NCBI GenBank assembly: GCA_017442225.1 | Contig: JAFSAR010000006.1 | Coordinates: 1-64,000, forward strand | Length of the DNA stretch: 64,000 nt | Source: Clostridia bacterium | GTDB taxonomy: Bacteria > Bacillota > Clostridia > Oscillospirales > Acutalibacteraceae | Direction: 5' to 3' | Shown: positions 25,922-35,440 of the stretch, in pieces | Position numbering within the stretch: position 1 is the stretch's first letter | Layout: the number at the start of each line of letters is the position of its first letter | Made by a program: the position numbers and the translations under genes | Notes under the pieces: model-generated | Database searches by the model: none | What the model was told of the DNA's origin: nothing | The model's input: only the letters and a program-made list of their open reading frames with translations

Positions 25922-27969
25922 AAATAACACTTGCAAAAACCGCGGGATTTTGCTTTGGGGTGAACCGCGCGGTACAAATGGTATACGATTTGGTGGATAA
26001 CGGTGAAAAGGTGTGCACCTTGGGTCCGATAATTCATAACAGCCAAATGGTTGAAGAATTAAAATCAAAAGGTGTTCGTGTTGTAAATTCGCCCGATGAG
26101 GCAAAACTAGACGAAACACTTGTAATCCGTTCCCATGGGGTAGGAAAAAGCACATATGAGTCAGCCGAAAAAGTAGGGGTGAAGGTGTGCGACGCCACCT
26201 GCCCCTTTGTAGCAAAAATACATAAAATAGTTGCCGAGCAGTCGGCGGCGGGCGATACGATTTTAATCGCGGGTGACGAGGCTCACCACGAGGTTATAGG
26301 CATAATAGGGCATTGTGTGTCTGATTATTATGTGTTTAGCTCTGAGTCAGAACTTGAAAATTTAATAGAAAATCACCTCGAACTTAAAGAAAACCCCATT
26401 TCAGTGGTGTCACAGACCACTTTTAATGCAAAAAAATGGGAAAATGCGCAAATTTTTTTAAAAAAAGTATGTACAAATGCAAAAATATTTGATACAATAT
26501 GTAGTGCTACGTCAACAAGACAAAGGGAAGCGCAGGAACTTGCCAGATCCAACGATGTAATGGTTGTAATCGGTGGCAGGCACAGTTCAAACACGGCGAA
26601 GCTTTTCCAGGTGTGTGCGTCTTTTTGTCAAAACACTCATTTGATAGAAACTGCATCAGAGCTTGTGGCTGATTGGTTTCTAAACGCTAATAACGTTGGC
26701 GTGGTCGCGGGTGCATCTACACCTGCGGGTATAATAAAGGAGGTTATTAAAACCATGTCGGAAATTTTACAACCTGTAGACGAACAACTCGAGGAAGTTG
26801 TTCAAAAAAGCTTCGAAGAAATGACAGATGAGGAAGCATTTGAGGCTTCGCTCAACAGCCTTACAGGTGAGCAGAAGGTATGCGGTACTGTTGTTGCAGT
26901 AAACGCATCTGAAATCACTGTAGATATAGGCAGAGGTGTAACGGGCTACGTTAGCGCTGAAGAGTACTCATCAGAGCCTGTTGATCTGTTAAGCGAGGTA
27001 AAGGTAGATGATAAGTTAAATCTTATCATTATGAAGATCAGTGATCAGGAAGGAACCGCAATGCTTTCAAAGCGTCGTTACGATGCTATTGCAGGTTGGG
27101 ACAATATAGTTGCAGCCAAGGATTCGGGCGAAGTGCTTCACGGCGTTGTTCGCGACGTAATCAAGGGCGGCGTTGTAGTGTACTGCAACAACGTTCGCGT
27201 ATTTATCCCTGCTTCACAGGCTACCGCTTCAAGAAACGATTCTCTTGAAGAACTTAAGGGCACAGAGGTAGATTTCAGAATTATTGAAATCGGCCGTGGC
27301 CGTAGAGCAGTAGGCTCTATCCGCAGCGTACTTCGCGAGGCTCGTAAAGAAGCTGAAGAAAAGGTATGGGCATCAATCGCTGTGGGCGACCGTATCACAG
27401 GTACCGTTAAGTCACTTACCAGCTACGGCGCGTTTGTTGATATCGGCGGTGTTGACGGAATGGTTCACATTTCTGAACTTTCCTGGAACCGAATCAAGAA
27501 TCCGGCTGAGGTAGTATCGGTAGGCGACGAGATCGAGGTTTACGTTAAGGCGCTTGATACTGAGAAGAAAAAGATTTCTCTCGGCTACAAAAAGGCAGAG
27601 GACAATCCCTGGACAATTTTCCAGAACAACTATAATGTTGACGATGTTGTTACGGTTAAGATTGTTAGTATGACTACATACGGCGCATTTGCTCGCATTA
27701 TCCCCGGTGTTGACGGTCTTATTCATATCTCACAGATTGCTAATAAGCACGTTGCAAAGCCGCAGGATGAGCTTGCCATCGGTCAAGAGGTTGAGGCAAA
27801 GATTACCGCTGTTGACCTTGAAAAGAAGCGCGTAAGTCTTTCTATCCGAGTGCTTCTTGAGCCCGAAGTGGTTGAAGAAGCAGTTGCTGAGGACGAGGTT
27901 GTAGCAACAACCGAAGAGGCTGTTGCAGAAGCACCCGTAGAAGAAGTAGCAGAAGAAGCTGCTGAATAA
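25918..27969 (+). CDS. ispH: Fused HMBPP reductase (IspH) and ribosomal protein S1
   Basis: A 683-residue fusion starting with TTG. Residues 1-279 are IspH: cluster Cys in TAGFCFGVNRAV (C12), CDATCPF (C95) and DTICSATSTRQ, plus LGPIIHNSQ and VVSQTTFN. It makes IPP and DMAPP by the MEP pathway, whose ispD and ispF lie at 47194-48395. Residues about 280-683 carry four S1 RNA-binding repeats, e.g. GVVRDVIKGGVVVYCNNVRV and GTVKSLTSYGAFVDIGGVDG, then an acidic Ala/Glu tail. The fusion is a known Clostridia trait. An internal AAAGGAGG (26736-26743) precedes an in-frame ATG (26755) at the domain junction and may give free S1. Confidence 0.95.
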   Translation: MKITLAKTAGFCFGVNRAVQMVYDLVDNGEKVCTLGPIIHNSQMVEELKSKGVRVVNSPDEAKLDETLVIRSHGVGKSTYESAEKVGVKVCDATCPFVAKIHKIVAEQSAAGDTILIAGDEAHHEVIGIIGHCVSDYYVFSSESELENLIENHLELKENPISVVSQTTFNAKKWENAQIFLKKVCTNAKIFDTICSATSTRQREAQELARSNDVMVVIGGRHSSNTAKLFQVCASFCQNTHLIETASELVADWFLNANNVGVVAGASTPAGIIKEVIKTMSEILQPVDEQLEEVVQKSFEEMTDEEAFEASLNSLTGEQKVCGTVVAVNASEITVDIGRGVTGYVSAEEYSSEPVDLLSEVKVDDKLNLIIMKISDQEGTAMLSKRRYDAIAGWDNIVAAKDSGEVLHGVVRDVIKGGVVVYCNNVRVFIPASQATASRNDSLEELKGTEVDFRIIEIGRGRRAVGSIRSVLREARKEAEEKVWASIAVGDRITGTVKSLTSYGAFVDIGGVDGMVHISELSWNRIKNPAEVVSVGDEIEVYVKALDTEKKKISLGYKKAEDNPWTIFQNNYNVDDVVTVKIVSMTTYGAFARIIPGVDGLIHISQIANKHVAKPQDELAIGQEVEAKITAVDLEKKRVSLSIRVLLEPEVVEEAVAEDEVVATTEEAVAEAPVEEVAEEAAE

Positions 27970-27983
27970 ATTATGTTAAATTT

Positions 27984-28007
27984 CACGCCCAAGATTTCTT
28001 GGGCGTG
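27984..28007 (+). terminator. Probable terminator of ispH-rpsA
   Basis: A 10-bp stem, CACGCCCAAG with CTTGGGCGTG, 15 bp after the stop. The downstream T-tract (ATTTAGTCTT) is weak. Confidence 0.65.
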
Positions 28008-28036
28008 ATTTAGTCTTGAAAAATCTGCACATAAAC

Positions 28037-28067
28037 TAAGCCTCTGCTAAAATATAGCAGAGGCTTA
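28037..28067. terminator. Convergent-end hairpin
   Basis: A 13-bp perfect stem, TAAGCCTCTGCTA with its complement, 4 bp beyond the stop of the minus-strand LOG gene. It probably terminates the LOG-Nudix-LTA operon and may also back up the plus-strand terminator. Confidence 0.7.
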
Positions 28068-28070
28068 AAA

Positions 28071-28649
28071 CTATTTTATAAACTTAAATTCTGCTGCGTC
28101 GCAGTCTGAGGGGGTATAGTTTTCGATATGCTTTATTATTTCTTGTGGACTGTCAGAAATAAAAATTAAATCCATATTTGTATTTGGCATAAAGGATTTA
28201 TCTATTGCATTGTTTAACATATCAATTAGAGAGTTATAATAACCGCTTGTGTTATAGATTGCAATAGGCTTTTGGTGACACCCGAGCTGACGCAGGGTGT
28301 AAATCTCAAAAAACTCGTCAAACGTACCGATACCGCCGGGGGTAACGATAAATGCGTCGGACATTTCCTCAAGCAGCTGCTTTCTTTCACGCATTGTTTC
28401 GGTATAAATCATTTCGGTACACTCTTGGAACAAGACGCCGTCAACGTTAAAAAACGAAGGACTGATACCAATAATTTCACCGTTTTCACTTTTTGCTCCG
28501 CGCGCGACCGCGCCCATAAGACCTGTAGCGCCACCGCCGAAAACTACCGCGTGATTGCTTTTAGCGATAGCCACGCCTAAATTTTCGCCAGCCTCAAGAA
28601 AATACTTATCAATTTCGTTTGATGATGCGCCGTATATACAAATTTTCAT
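28071..28649 (-). CDS. LOG family protein (putative nucleoside 5'-monophosphate phosphoribohydrolase)
   Basis: A 192-residue Rossmann-like protein with the LOG signature GGGATGLMGAVARGA and the catalytic PGGIGTFDEFFEIYT. LOG enzymes split the N-glycosidic bond of AMP-type or cytokinin nucleotides. In bacteria the physiological role is often unclear and many are annotated as lysine-decarboxylase-like by mistake. Its ATG overlaps the Nudix stop by 4 bp; the two may both clean up unusual nucleotides, which is inferred only from adjacency. Confidence 0.92.
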   Translation of the reverse strand: MKICIYGASSNEIDKYFLEAGENLGVAIAKSNHAVVFGGGATGLMGAVARGAKSENGEIIGISPSFFNVDGVLFQECTEMIYTETMRERKQLLEEMSDAFIVTPGGIGTFDEFFEIYTLRQLGCHQKPIAIYNTSGYYNSLIDMLNNAIDKSFMPNTNMDLIFISDSPQEIIKHIENYTPSDCDAAEFKFIK

Positions 28650-29116
28650 ATTATCACCTTATCGTCTAAAATAGCGCTTATAAGCTTTTCGCCATGGTAT
28701 TCAAGGCGTAGAGAAAAGAAAGGGGTATCGGGATTTTCGATAAGACGCAAAAATATTTTATCGCCTTCCCATAGCGGTAGATTATATATTTCCTTTTTAT
28801 CCACCCATTCAAGCACGCCTTCGTCACAATCTTTGATCTCACCTGAAAAGTCGGTACATGTAAAGATATGCATATACTCGGTTGCCCATTTATCTGACAC
28901 AAAGGTAACTATTCCGCGGTAGTAGCATTTGCCTAAGGTAAGTCCCGTTTCCTCAAACGCTTCGCGGCGGTTGCATTGCTCTGGGCTTTCCTTATCCTCA
29001 AACTTGCCGCCTATGCCAATCCATTTATCCTGATTTAAGTCGTTTTGCTTTTTTATACGGTGCAGCATTAGGTACTTGCCGTCTTTTTCAATGTGACAAA
29101 GAGTAGTGTTTATCAT
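28646..29116 (-). CDS. Nudix hydrolase (MutT/8-oxo-dGTPase-like)
   Basis: A 156-residue protein with an intact Nudix box, G-x5-E-x7-REAFEETGL, in GGKFEDKESPEQCNRREAFE. The N-terminal NTTLCHIEKDGKYLMLHRIK and the C-terminal LEWVDKKEIYNLPLWEGDKI resemble Clostridial MutT-type 8-oxo-dGTP diphosphatases. It is coupled on both sides: its start overlaps the LTA synthase stop and its stop overlaps the LOG start, each by 4 bp. The actual nucleotide substrate is not determinable. Confidence 0.9.
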   Translation of the reverse strand: MINTTLCHIEKDGKYLMLHRIKKQNDLNQDKWIGIGGKFEDKESPEQCNRREAFEETGLTLGKCYYRGIVTFVSDKWATEYMHIFTCTDFSGEIKDCDEGVLEWVDKKEIYNLPLWEGDKIFLRLIENPDTPFFSLRLEYHGEKLISAILDDKVII

Positions 29117-31338
29117 TGCTCGGTTTCCTCAGTGCCGTCTTCAAGAGTTTCGGGCATAACGTAGCCCTCAAGGAAGAAGATTTCATTGTCCTTATGCTCC
29201 GAGTCGAAAATGTTGTTGTACTGAATTTTCTCGTATTCGCTGAGTATTTCAGTATATTCGCTCTTGTCACTCCACTTATAGTAGTTGTTGTTAGTGTCGA
29301 TATAGCCTACGGTGTCAATTACGGGCAGAGTTTCGGAGAGCTTTAGCAGATATTTGTTGTACTCGGTAAGCTTAACACCCGCGATATCAAGCACATATGA
29401 TGACAGGTAGTTAGCACTTAGCTTGTCAATTTGCTTTTCCTCAATGTCGAAATTAGCCCAAATAAAGAAGGGTGTTACATGACGCGCTTGTTCTTGCTCG
29501 ATAGAAAGGCTGTTGATGTTACTGACACCCAGCAGTGACGCGATAAAGTCGGTTTCAATAGAGGGCTGATGGTCACCGAACATACAAATAACGGTTGGTT
29601 CGTCCACGTTAGAAAAATACTCTATAAGGTTTTTAAACGCATCGTCACTTGCTTTTACAAGTGATAAATATCTGTTTGCTTTGTTGTAGTAGGTGTTGGT
29701 AGAGGTAATCTGAATCTTTTCCTCAAAATTGGAAGCACCCTTGGAATAACCGCCGTGGTTTTGCATTGTAACGTTAAATGCAAAATAGGGCTTAGATTTG
29801 TCGCGGTTTTCGTAGTTGTCTATGATTACGTCATAATTGTAGCTATCGCTTACGTACTGACGCAAAAGCATATTGTTGCGGTCGGGGTAGTAGGTATCAA
29901 TAAGGGATTGCAGATACTCGGCGTCGCTGCCGTTTTTTGTGTAGTCGTTAAGAATTGATACGTCAATAAGATTTTCAAGGAAAGCGTAAGAATTAAAGCC
30001 TAAGTTTTCGTAAACGCTCACACGGTTCCAGCCTGTTGAATAATACGGGTGGAATGCCCACGAGGAATAACCCTGACCCTCAAGTGTTGAAACAAGCGAG
30101 GCGAGGGGATTTTTAACGTAAAGCATATATGCGTTACTGCCTGACGGCAAAAATGCGGTTGAGTGGCCTGTTAAAAATTCAAATTCGGTGTTGGAGGTAC
30201 CTGCGCCTATAACGGGTACATAAAGGTTACCCTTAACGGTGTTTTCGGTAAGGGAACGCATAAAAGGCATATAGTCTTCATTTGTGGTAAATTCGCCAAG
30301 AAAGCTTAAATCAGAGAGCGATTCGTTCATTATGCAGATAATGTTAGGCTCGTTACCTGTAGGCTTTATAATGTTGGTTTCTTCCTTTTCAACCGTGCTT
30401 GAAACGTAGTCGCCGACAGAATTTGCATCGTAACCGTTTGGCTCTGACATATACAAATACTTTGTGTTGCAGAAGAAACTGAAAACAAAACCATAGTTGC
30501 GGTAACCTCGCGACTGATTCCAGAAGTCAGGTTTTACGCCCGCATCGGCAAATATAGACGTAAAGTAAAACAGGCACATAAGACATGCAAAAAACGTGCC
30601 CATAAACGTACGGGAAACGATTTTTGTTATAAGATTGTAGGCGGGGGTCTTCATCTTGATACCCAAAACAACAATAAAAATAAAGATAAGCGTGCCTATT
30701 ATTATCGTGTGGGTGGGGGTGTAATTGTAGGTGTTTGCAACATTTGCCGCAGTGGTTATCGCGAAAAAGTCCATAGGTATAAACGGAGTTCCGCGGAAAT
30801 TTACAACGTAACAATGCGCGAGCGCAAAGCCATAACAGATAGCGTTTACTGTAAGTATAGATACTTTGAAGCTACCGCAAATTGCAAAAATCAAAAACTG
30901 AAACAGCAATATAACCATATAGTTGGCAAAAAAGCCAAGGTAGGTCATATTGTAAATAAAAATGTTGTTAAGACATTCGGTCATAGTCATAGTAACTATG
31001 GGTATTAGCATAAAGAAAACAAAGTGCCATATCTTATCAAACAAAGCGTTTTTGATTTTGGTTGTAAAGGCAATAAAAAGACCTATTATAAAAGGGGCTA
31101 TAAGAGCAAAGGCAAACAGCCACCACTTAGCGCCCGTTTCAAGTTTCGTAAACTGAGCGTTAAAAAACACCACAACAAGCAAAAGCACAGCGGCAACAGA
31201 CGCGCCTGTGATTTTGCTTTTTTTGGTGGTTTTTATTTCAAAGTTGTTTACAAAAAAGTTTTTTATAATATTTAAAATTTTAGGAACTACGGCAGTAAAA
31301 AAACACGATACGGTATCTAAGACCTTAGCAGTATTCAT
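29113..31338 (-). CDS. Lipoteichoic acid synthase-like sulfatase-fold membrane protein
   Basis: A 741-residue protein. Several N-terminal transmembrane helices (residues about 45-290, including ITGASVAAVLLLVVVFFNA) are followed by an extracellular sulfatase/phosphatase domain. The domain has NIICIMNESLSDLSFLGEF (metal site), GTSNTEFEFLTGHSTAFLPS (nucleophile region), SWAFHPYYSTGWNR and ICMFGDHQPSIETDF. It belongs to the LtaS family, which transfers glycerol-phosphate from phosphatidylglycerol onto membrane-anchored polymer. About 120 residues follow the catalytic core, longer than S. aureus LtaS. AAAGGA precedes the ATG; a weak promoter lies at 31416-31443. Confidence 0.9.
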   Translation of the reverse strand: MNTAKVLDTVSCFFTAVVPKILNIIKNFFVNNFEIKTTKKSKITGASVAAVLLLVVVFFNAQFTKLETGAKWWLFAFALIAPFIIGLFIAFTTKIKNALFDKIWHFVFFMLIPIVTMTMTECLNNIFIYNMTYLGFFANYMVILLFQFLIFAICGSFKVSILTVNAICYGFALAHCYVVNFRGTPFIPMDFFAITTAANVANTYNYTPTHTIIIGTLIFIFIVVLGIKMKTPAYNLITKIVSRTFMGTFFACLMCLFYFTSIFADAGVKPDFWNQSRGYRNYGFVFSFFCNTKYLYMSEPNGYDANSVGDYVSSTVEKEETNIIKPTGNEPNIICIMNESLSDLSFLGEFTTNEDYMPFMRSLTENTVKGNLYVPVIGAGTSNTEFEFLTGHSTAFLPSGSNAYMLYVKNPLASLVSTLEGQGYSSWAFHPYYSTGWNRVSVYENLGFNSYAFLENLIDVSILNDYTKNGSDAEYLQSLIDTYYPDRNNMLLRQYVSDSYNYDVIIDNYENRDKSKPYFAFNVTMQNHGGYSKGASNFEEKIQITSTNTYYNKANRYLSLVKASDDAFKNLIEYFSNVDEPTVICMFGDHQPSIETDFIASLLGVSNINSLSIEQEQARHVTPFFIWANFDIEEKQIDKLSANYLSSYVLDIAGVKLTEYNKYLLKLSETLPVIDTVGYIDTNNNYYKWSDKSEYTEILSEYEKIQYNNIFDSEHKDNEIFFLEGYVMPETLEDGTEETEQ

Positions 31339-31415
31339 CTTAAACGCTGTCCTTTCAAAAACAAAATTCTAAAAATATATTTTAGGTCATAATATCCAAA
31401 TTTACATTAACTTAT

Positions 31416-31443
31416 ATTATATCACTTTCTGAGCAAAAAACAA
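31416..31443 (-). promoter_or_regulatory. Probable promoter of the LTA synthase-Nudix-LOG operon
   Basis: TTGTTT and a perfect TATAAT with a 16-bp spacer on the minus strand, leaving a leader of about 70 nt. Confidence 0.5.
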
Positions 31444-31506
31444 GATTTAATATATTAAGAAATCATTAACGGATATTTTAATATTTGTTGCATTTTGCAT
31501 AAAATT

Positions 31507-31534
31507 AAAGGCCCTGCGAAGCGCAGAGCCTTTT
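31507..31534 (-). terminator. Terminator after the small membrane-protein gene
   Basis: AAAGGCTCTGCG and CGCAGGGCCTTT (minus-strand order, one mismatch) form a 12-bp stem followed by AATTTTATG. It closes the ileS transcript. Confidence 0.75.
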
Positions 31535-31542
31535 GATGTTAA

Positions 31543-31887
31543 TTACTTATTCAGCATTTTTAAAATCTCATTGTTCTGGCAGAGGATGTGGCCGAGTCCG
31601 AAAAGCGGGAAAAAGACGCAGGCGGCTATAAGCGTGAAAATAATTATAGCGGCAAGGCTTAGCACAATTGAAAAGCTTGTTTTTGAAAACAGAAAGAACG
31701 CGACAACAAAGCCTATAATAATTACCGCAAATGCGATAACAAAAGCGATTGCCTTGATAACATTGCCCAGGTTTTTGTAAAGCCCGCTGCTGTAAGCCAT
31801 TACGGGATTCTTTTTTGCTCTAAATTCAACCGAAGTGGAGCTGATGTCCTCCATTTCGGGAATCTGATTCTTAGTATTTTCGGACAT
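31543..31887 (-). CDS. Small two-helix membrane protein of unknown function
   Basis: A 114-residue protein. Residues 1-40 are polar, followed by two strongly hydrophobic segments at about 44-68 (VIKAIAFVIAFAVIIIGFVV) and 73-97 (FSIVLSLAAIIIFTLIAACV). A short tail, HILCQNNEILKMLNK, ends it. No family is recognised with confidence. A strong AAGGAGG site precedes the ATG. It lies 32 bp downstream of ileS on the same strand and is probably cotranscribed, though functional linkage is unlikely. Confidence 0.65.
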   Translation of the reverse strand: MSENTKNQIPEMEDISSTSVEFRAKKNPVMAYSSGLYKNLGNVIKAIAFVIAFAVIIIGFVVAFFLFSKTSFSIVLSLAAIIIFTLIAACVFFPLFGLGHILCQNNEILKMLNK

Positions 31888-31919
31888 AGGTATCCTCCTT
31901 TTTAAAAATTATATGCAGA

Positions 31920-34900
31920 TTATATACATTTAACACCGATTGTCAGCTTTTCGCCGTTGATATCCCAATCCTTGCTGTAGCCGTCGATATCGCCTGCAAC
32001 AATAGAATCTGCAAGGGTATCGCCTGCGATTTCAGCAGACAGCTTGGTGGCGATTGCGATAACCCTTTCACTACCGCTCATTGTAACAGCTATATGGTCG
32101 GTCACGTTAAAGCCTGCCTCTTTGCGCATAGTCTGAATTTTGCTTACGATCTCACGCACAAAGCCTTCTTCGACAAGCTCATCGGTGAGAGTGGTGTCGA
32201 GCGCTACAGTTACACCGTGGTCGCTTACCGTAAAGAAGCCCTCTTTTTGTTTTGCTTCAATAAGCAAATCATCGGTGGCGAGGGTTACATCACCTGAAGC
32301 AAGGTTGAGTGTAATAGCGCCGTTTTGGTCAAGCTCGGCCTTTGCGGCATTGCCGTCAAGCTCGCTAAGCGCTGTACGGATTTCGCCAAGCTGTTTACCG
32401 TATTTTGGACCAACGGTCTTAAGCTGTGGTTTAAAACTGTAAGATACAAGATTGTCAACCTCGTTTGTAAAGTCAACCGACTTGATGTTAAGCTCATCCT
32501 TGATAATATCAGCATAGAAGCTATCGAGAGCGAGGTCACATTTAACGTACATAGTGCTAAGCGGTTGACGGTTCTTTATTGCCGAGCCGTTACGCGCGCT
32601 ACGGCCAAGAACAACGATTTCAAGTACGCTTTCCATATTTTCTTCGAGAGCTTTATCAATTGCGGTTTCGTCTACCTCGGGGAAATCGCAAAGGTGAATG
32701 CTCTCAGGGGCAGATTTATCAACGTTGCGAACAAGGTTCTGATAAATGCTCTCTGTCATAAAGGGTATCATGGGCGCTGCCGCTTTAGCGGTTGTAACAA
32801 GTGCGTTGTAAAGCACAAGATATGCGGTTTCCTTATCGGCGGTCATACCCTGTACCCAATAACGTTCACGACCGCGACGAACGTACCAGTTACTCATTTC
32901 GTCAACAAACTCCTGTAATGCGCGTGCGGCCTCAGGAATGCGGTAGTTAGCAAGATTTTCGTCAACAGCCTTAACCATAGAGTTAAGCTTTGAAATAAGC
33001 CATTTGTCCATAACGGTAAGGTTGTCGGGGTTAAGTGTGTGCTTAGTCGGGTCGAATTTATCGATATTTGCATAAAGCACGTAGAACGCATAGGTGTTCC
33101 AAAGTGTGCCCATAAACTTGCGCTGACCTTCAACTACGGCTTTGCCGTGGAAGCGGTTAGGAAGCCAAGGAGCAGAGTTGGTGTAGAAATACCAGCGAAT
33201 TGCGTCAGCACCGTAGCTTTCAAGTGCATCGAACGGGTCAACAGCGTTGCCCTTTGATTTGGACATCTTTTGACCATTTTCGTCCTGAACGTGACCGAGA
33301 ACGATTACGTTTTTATAAGGTGCCTTGTTAAAGATAAGGGTTGAAATTGCCATAAGAGAATAGAACCAACCACGTGTCTGGTCAACAGCCTCTGAAATAA
33401 AGTCGGCAGGGAACTGTGACTCGAATAAATCCTTATTTTCAAAAGGATAGTGGTGCTGTGCAAATGGCATAGCGCCCGAGTCAAACCAACAGTCAATAAC
33501 CTCGGGTACGCGGTGCATAGCCTTGCCACAGTGAGGACACTTGATGGTAACTTCGTCAATGTATGGGCGGTGAAGCTCAATATCATCGGGGCAATTGTCA
33601 GACATAGATTTAAGCTCTTCTATGCTGCCGATAGAATGCATATGACCGCATTCGCAGGTCCAAATGTTAAGAGGAGTGCCCCAATATCTGTTACGAGAAA
33701 TACCCCAGTCTTGAACGTTTTTAAGCCAGTCGCCAAAACGACCTTTACCAATGCTTTCGGGTATCCAGTTTACAGTATCATTGTTGCGGATAAGGTCATC
33801 CTTAACATCGGTCATCTTGATAAACCAAGACTCACGAGCGTAGTAGATAAGCGGAGTATCACAACGCCAGCAGTGTGGGTAGTCGTGCTCAAACTTAGGA
33901 GCGTCAAAGAGTAGACCTGCTTTTTCAAGGTCAACGAGTACTAACGGGTCAGCCTTTTTAACAAATGTGCCGGCGTATGGTGTCTCGGCAGTAAGATTAC
34001 CCTGACCGTCAACAAACTGAACGAAAGGTAAATCATATTTTCTGCCAACCTTAGCGTCATCTTCACCAAATGCAGGAGCGATATGAACTATACCTGTACC
34101 GTCGGTCATAGTAACATAGCCGTCACAGGTGATAAAGTGACCTTTTTTATTTTGCTTTTCGCAAACTGGCTTTACATAGTCAAATAGTGGCTCATATTCT
34201 TTATACTCAAGCTCAGCGCCCTTATAGTTTTCGAGAATCTCATAAGCAGGAGTTTCTTCGGTAGCAAGCTTACCAAGCACCTTATCAAGAAGCGCTTCTG
34301 CCATATAGTAGGTGTAACCATCAGCGGCTTTAACGCGGCAATATGTTTCATCGGGGTTTACGCAAAGCGCTACGTTTGAAGGAAGTGTCCAAGGTGTAGT
34401 GGTCCAAGCAAGGAAGTATGCATCCTCGCCCACAACCTTAAAGCGAACAACAGCGCTACGCTCTTTAACATTTTTGTAGCCCTGCGCTACCTCGTGAGAA
34501 GAAAGCGGTGTGCCGCAACGAGGGCAGTAGGGAACAATCTTAAAGCCCTTATAAAGCAAGCCTTTATCAAAGATTTGTTTGAGCGCCCACCACTCAGACT
34601 CTATAAAGTTATTATCGTAGGTAACATATGGGTTATCCATATCAGCCCAGAAACCAACGGTTTTTGAGAAATCCTCCCACATACCCTTGTATTTCCAAAC
34701 GCTTTCTTTACAGTGACCGATAAATGGGTCAAGACCGTATTCTTCAATCTGCTCTTTGCCGTCAAGACCCAAAAGCTTTTCAACCTCAAGTTCAACAGGT
34801 AGACCATGGGTGTCCCAACCTGCTTTTCGCGGCACCATACAGCCCTTCATTGTGCGGTAACGCGGAATCATATCCTTGATAACGCGGGTAAGCACGTGGC

Positions 34901-35069
34901 CTATATGTGGCTTGCCGTTAGCGGTAGGGGGACCATCGTAAAACACGTAAGGTTCACCCTGAGCCTTTGTTTCGATACTCTTTTCAAAGATTTTGTTTTC
35001 ATCCCAAAATTCTTTGATTTTCTTTTCTTGCTCTACAAAATTAAGATTTGGAGAGATGCTGTCGTACAT
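31920..35069 (-). CDS. ileS: Isoleucyl-tRNA synthetase
   Basis: A 1049-residue class I aminoacyl-tRNA synthetase. The N-terminal YDGPPTANGKPHIGHVLTRV carries the HIGH motif, GWDTHGLPVELEVEK follows, and QKMSKSKGNAVDP is the KMSKS loop; the CP1 editing region lies between (TTPWTLPSNVALCVN, DGTGIVHIAPAFGEDD). Total length and C-terminal arrangement fit the longer, eukaryote-like IleS2 branch rather than the roughly 920-residue zinc-tailed IleS1 branch. IleS2 enzymes are often less sensitive to mupirocin; that is family knowledge, not visible here. An Ile T-box controls the gene. Confidence 0.95.
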   Translation of the reverse strand: MYDSISPNLNFVEQEKKIKEFWDENKIFEKSIETKAQGEPYVFYDGPPTANGKPHIGHVLTRVIKDMIPRYRTMKGCMVPRKAGWDTHGLPVELEVEKLLGLDGKEQIEEYGLDPFIGHCKESVWKYKGMWEDFSKTVGFWADMDNPYVTYDNNFIESEWWALKQIFDKGLLYKGFKIVPYCPRCGTPLSSHEVAQGYKNVKERSAVVRFKVVGEDAYFLAWTTTPWTLPSNVALCVNPDETYCRVKAADGYTYYMAEALLDKVLGKLATEETPAYEILENYKGAELEYKEYEPLFDYVKPVCEKQNKKGHFITCDGYVTMTDGTGIVHIAPAFGEDDAKVGRKYDLPFVQFVDGQGNLTAETPYAGTFVKKADPLVLVDLEKAGLLFDAPKFEHDYPHCWRCDTPLIYYARESWFIKMTDVKDDLIRNNDTVNWIPESIGKGRFGDWLKNVQDWGISRNRYWGTPLNIWTCECGHMHSIGSIEELKSMSDNCPDDIELHRPYIDEVTIKCPHCGKAMHRVPEVIDCWFDSGAMPFAQHHYPFENKDLFESQFPADFISEAVDQTRGWFYSLMAISTLIFNKAPYKNVIVLGHVQDENGQKMSKSKGNAVDPFDALESYGADAIRWYFYTNSAPWLPNRFHGKAVVEGQRKFMGTLWNTYAFYVLYANIDKFDPTKHTLNPDNLTVMDKWLISKLNSMVKAVDENLANYRIPEAARALQEFVDEMSNWYVRRGRERYWVQGMTADKETAYLVLYNALVTTAKAAAPMIPFMTESIYQNLVRNVDKSAPESIHLCDFPEVDETAIDKALEENMESVLEIVVLGRSARNGSAIKNRQPLSTMYVKCDLALDSFYADIIKDELNIKSVDFTNEVDNLVSYSFKPQLKTVGPKYGKQLGEIRTALSELDGNAAKAELDQNGAITLNLASGDVTLATDDLLIEAKQKEGFFTVSDHGVTVALDTTLTDELVEEGFVREIVSKIQTMRKEAGFNVTDHIAVTMSGSERVIAIATKLSAEIAGDTLADSIVAGDIDGYSKDWDINGEKLTIGVKCI

Positions 35070-35097
35070 TACAATAACAATCCTTTCAAATAATAAA

Positions 35098-35350
35098 ATC
35101 CCCGTCCATAATAGGACAGGGATGAAAAAATCATCGCGTGCTTTACCACCTATTTGAACGGACTAATATATCCGCACTCCCTTTAACGGTGGAGATAACC
35201 GTCTTACGCTAATTAGCATACGCTTTTCACGCAGAAGCTCGGAAGTGATATTCACGTTTTTTAACACTGTCGGTCTTGCACCGTCACCGACTCGCTGAAA
35301 GTATTATCCCGCAAAAACGCTACTGTCTTCGTCACAGCCTTTACCGAGCA
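35098..35350 (-). promoter_or_regulatory. Isoleucine T-box riboswitch leader of ileS
   Basis: Read on the minus strand: stem I base GCTCGG (35349-35344) pairs with CCGAGC (35242-35237). The specifier loop GTGAATATCACTTCC contains the Ile codon ATC (35249-35247), and the apical AGTCGGTGACGGTGCAAGAC is present. The T-box TAGGTGGTAAAGCACGCGA is at 35151-35134, with TGGT as the tRNA acceptor-pairing bulge. Terminator ATCCCTGTCC/GGACGGGGAT with TTTT lies at 35123-35095. Uncharged tRNA-Ile should stabilise the anti-terminator and raise synthetase expression. Confidence 0.92.
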
Positions 35351-35352
35351 TA

Positions 35353-35381
35353 ATATTACCACAAAATATTTAAAAAATCAA
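35353..35381 (-). promoter_or_regulatory. Sigma-A promoter of the T-box-ileS transcript
   Basis: TTGATT and TAATAT with a 17-bp spacer; the start site falls at the beginning of T-box stem I. Confidence 0.8.
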
Positions 35382-35440
35382 TACTTAAAGTGATTAAAAA
35401 AGTTTTTTACGGAAAAAATAGGCAGTAAGGAAGTGATTAT

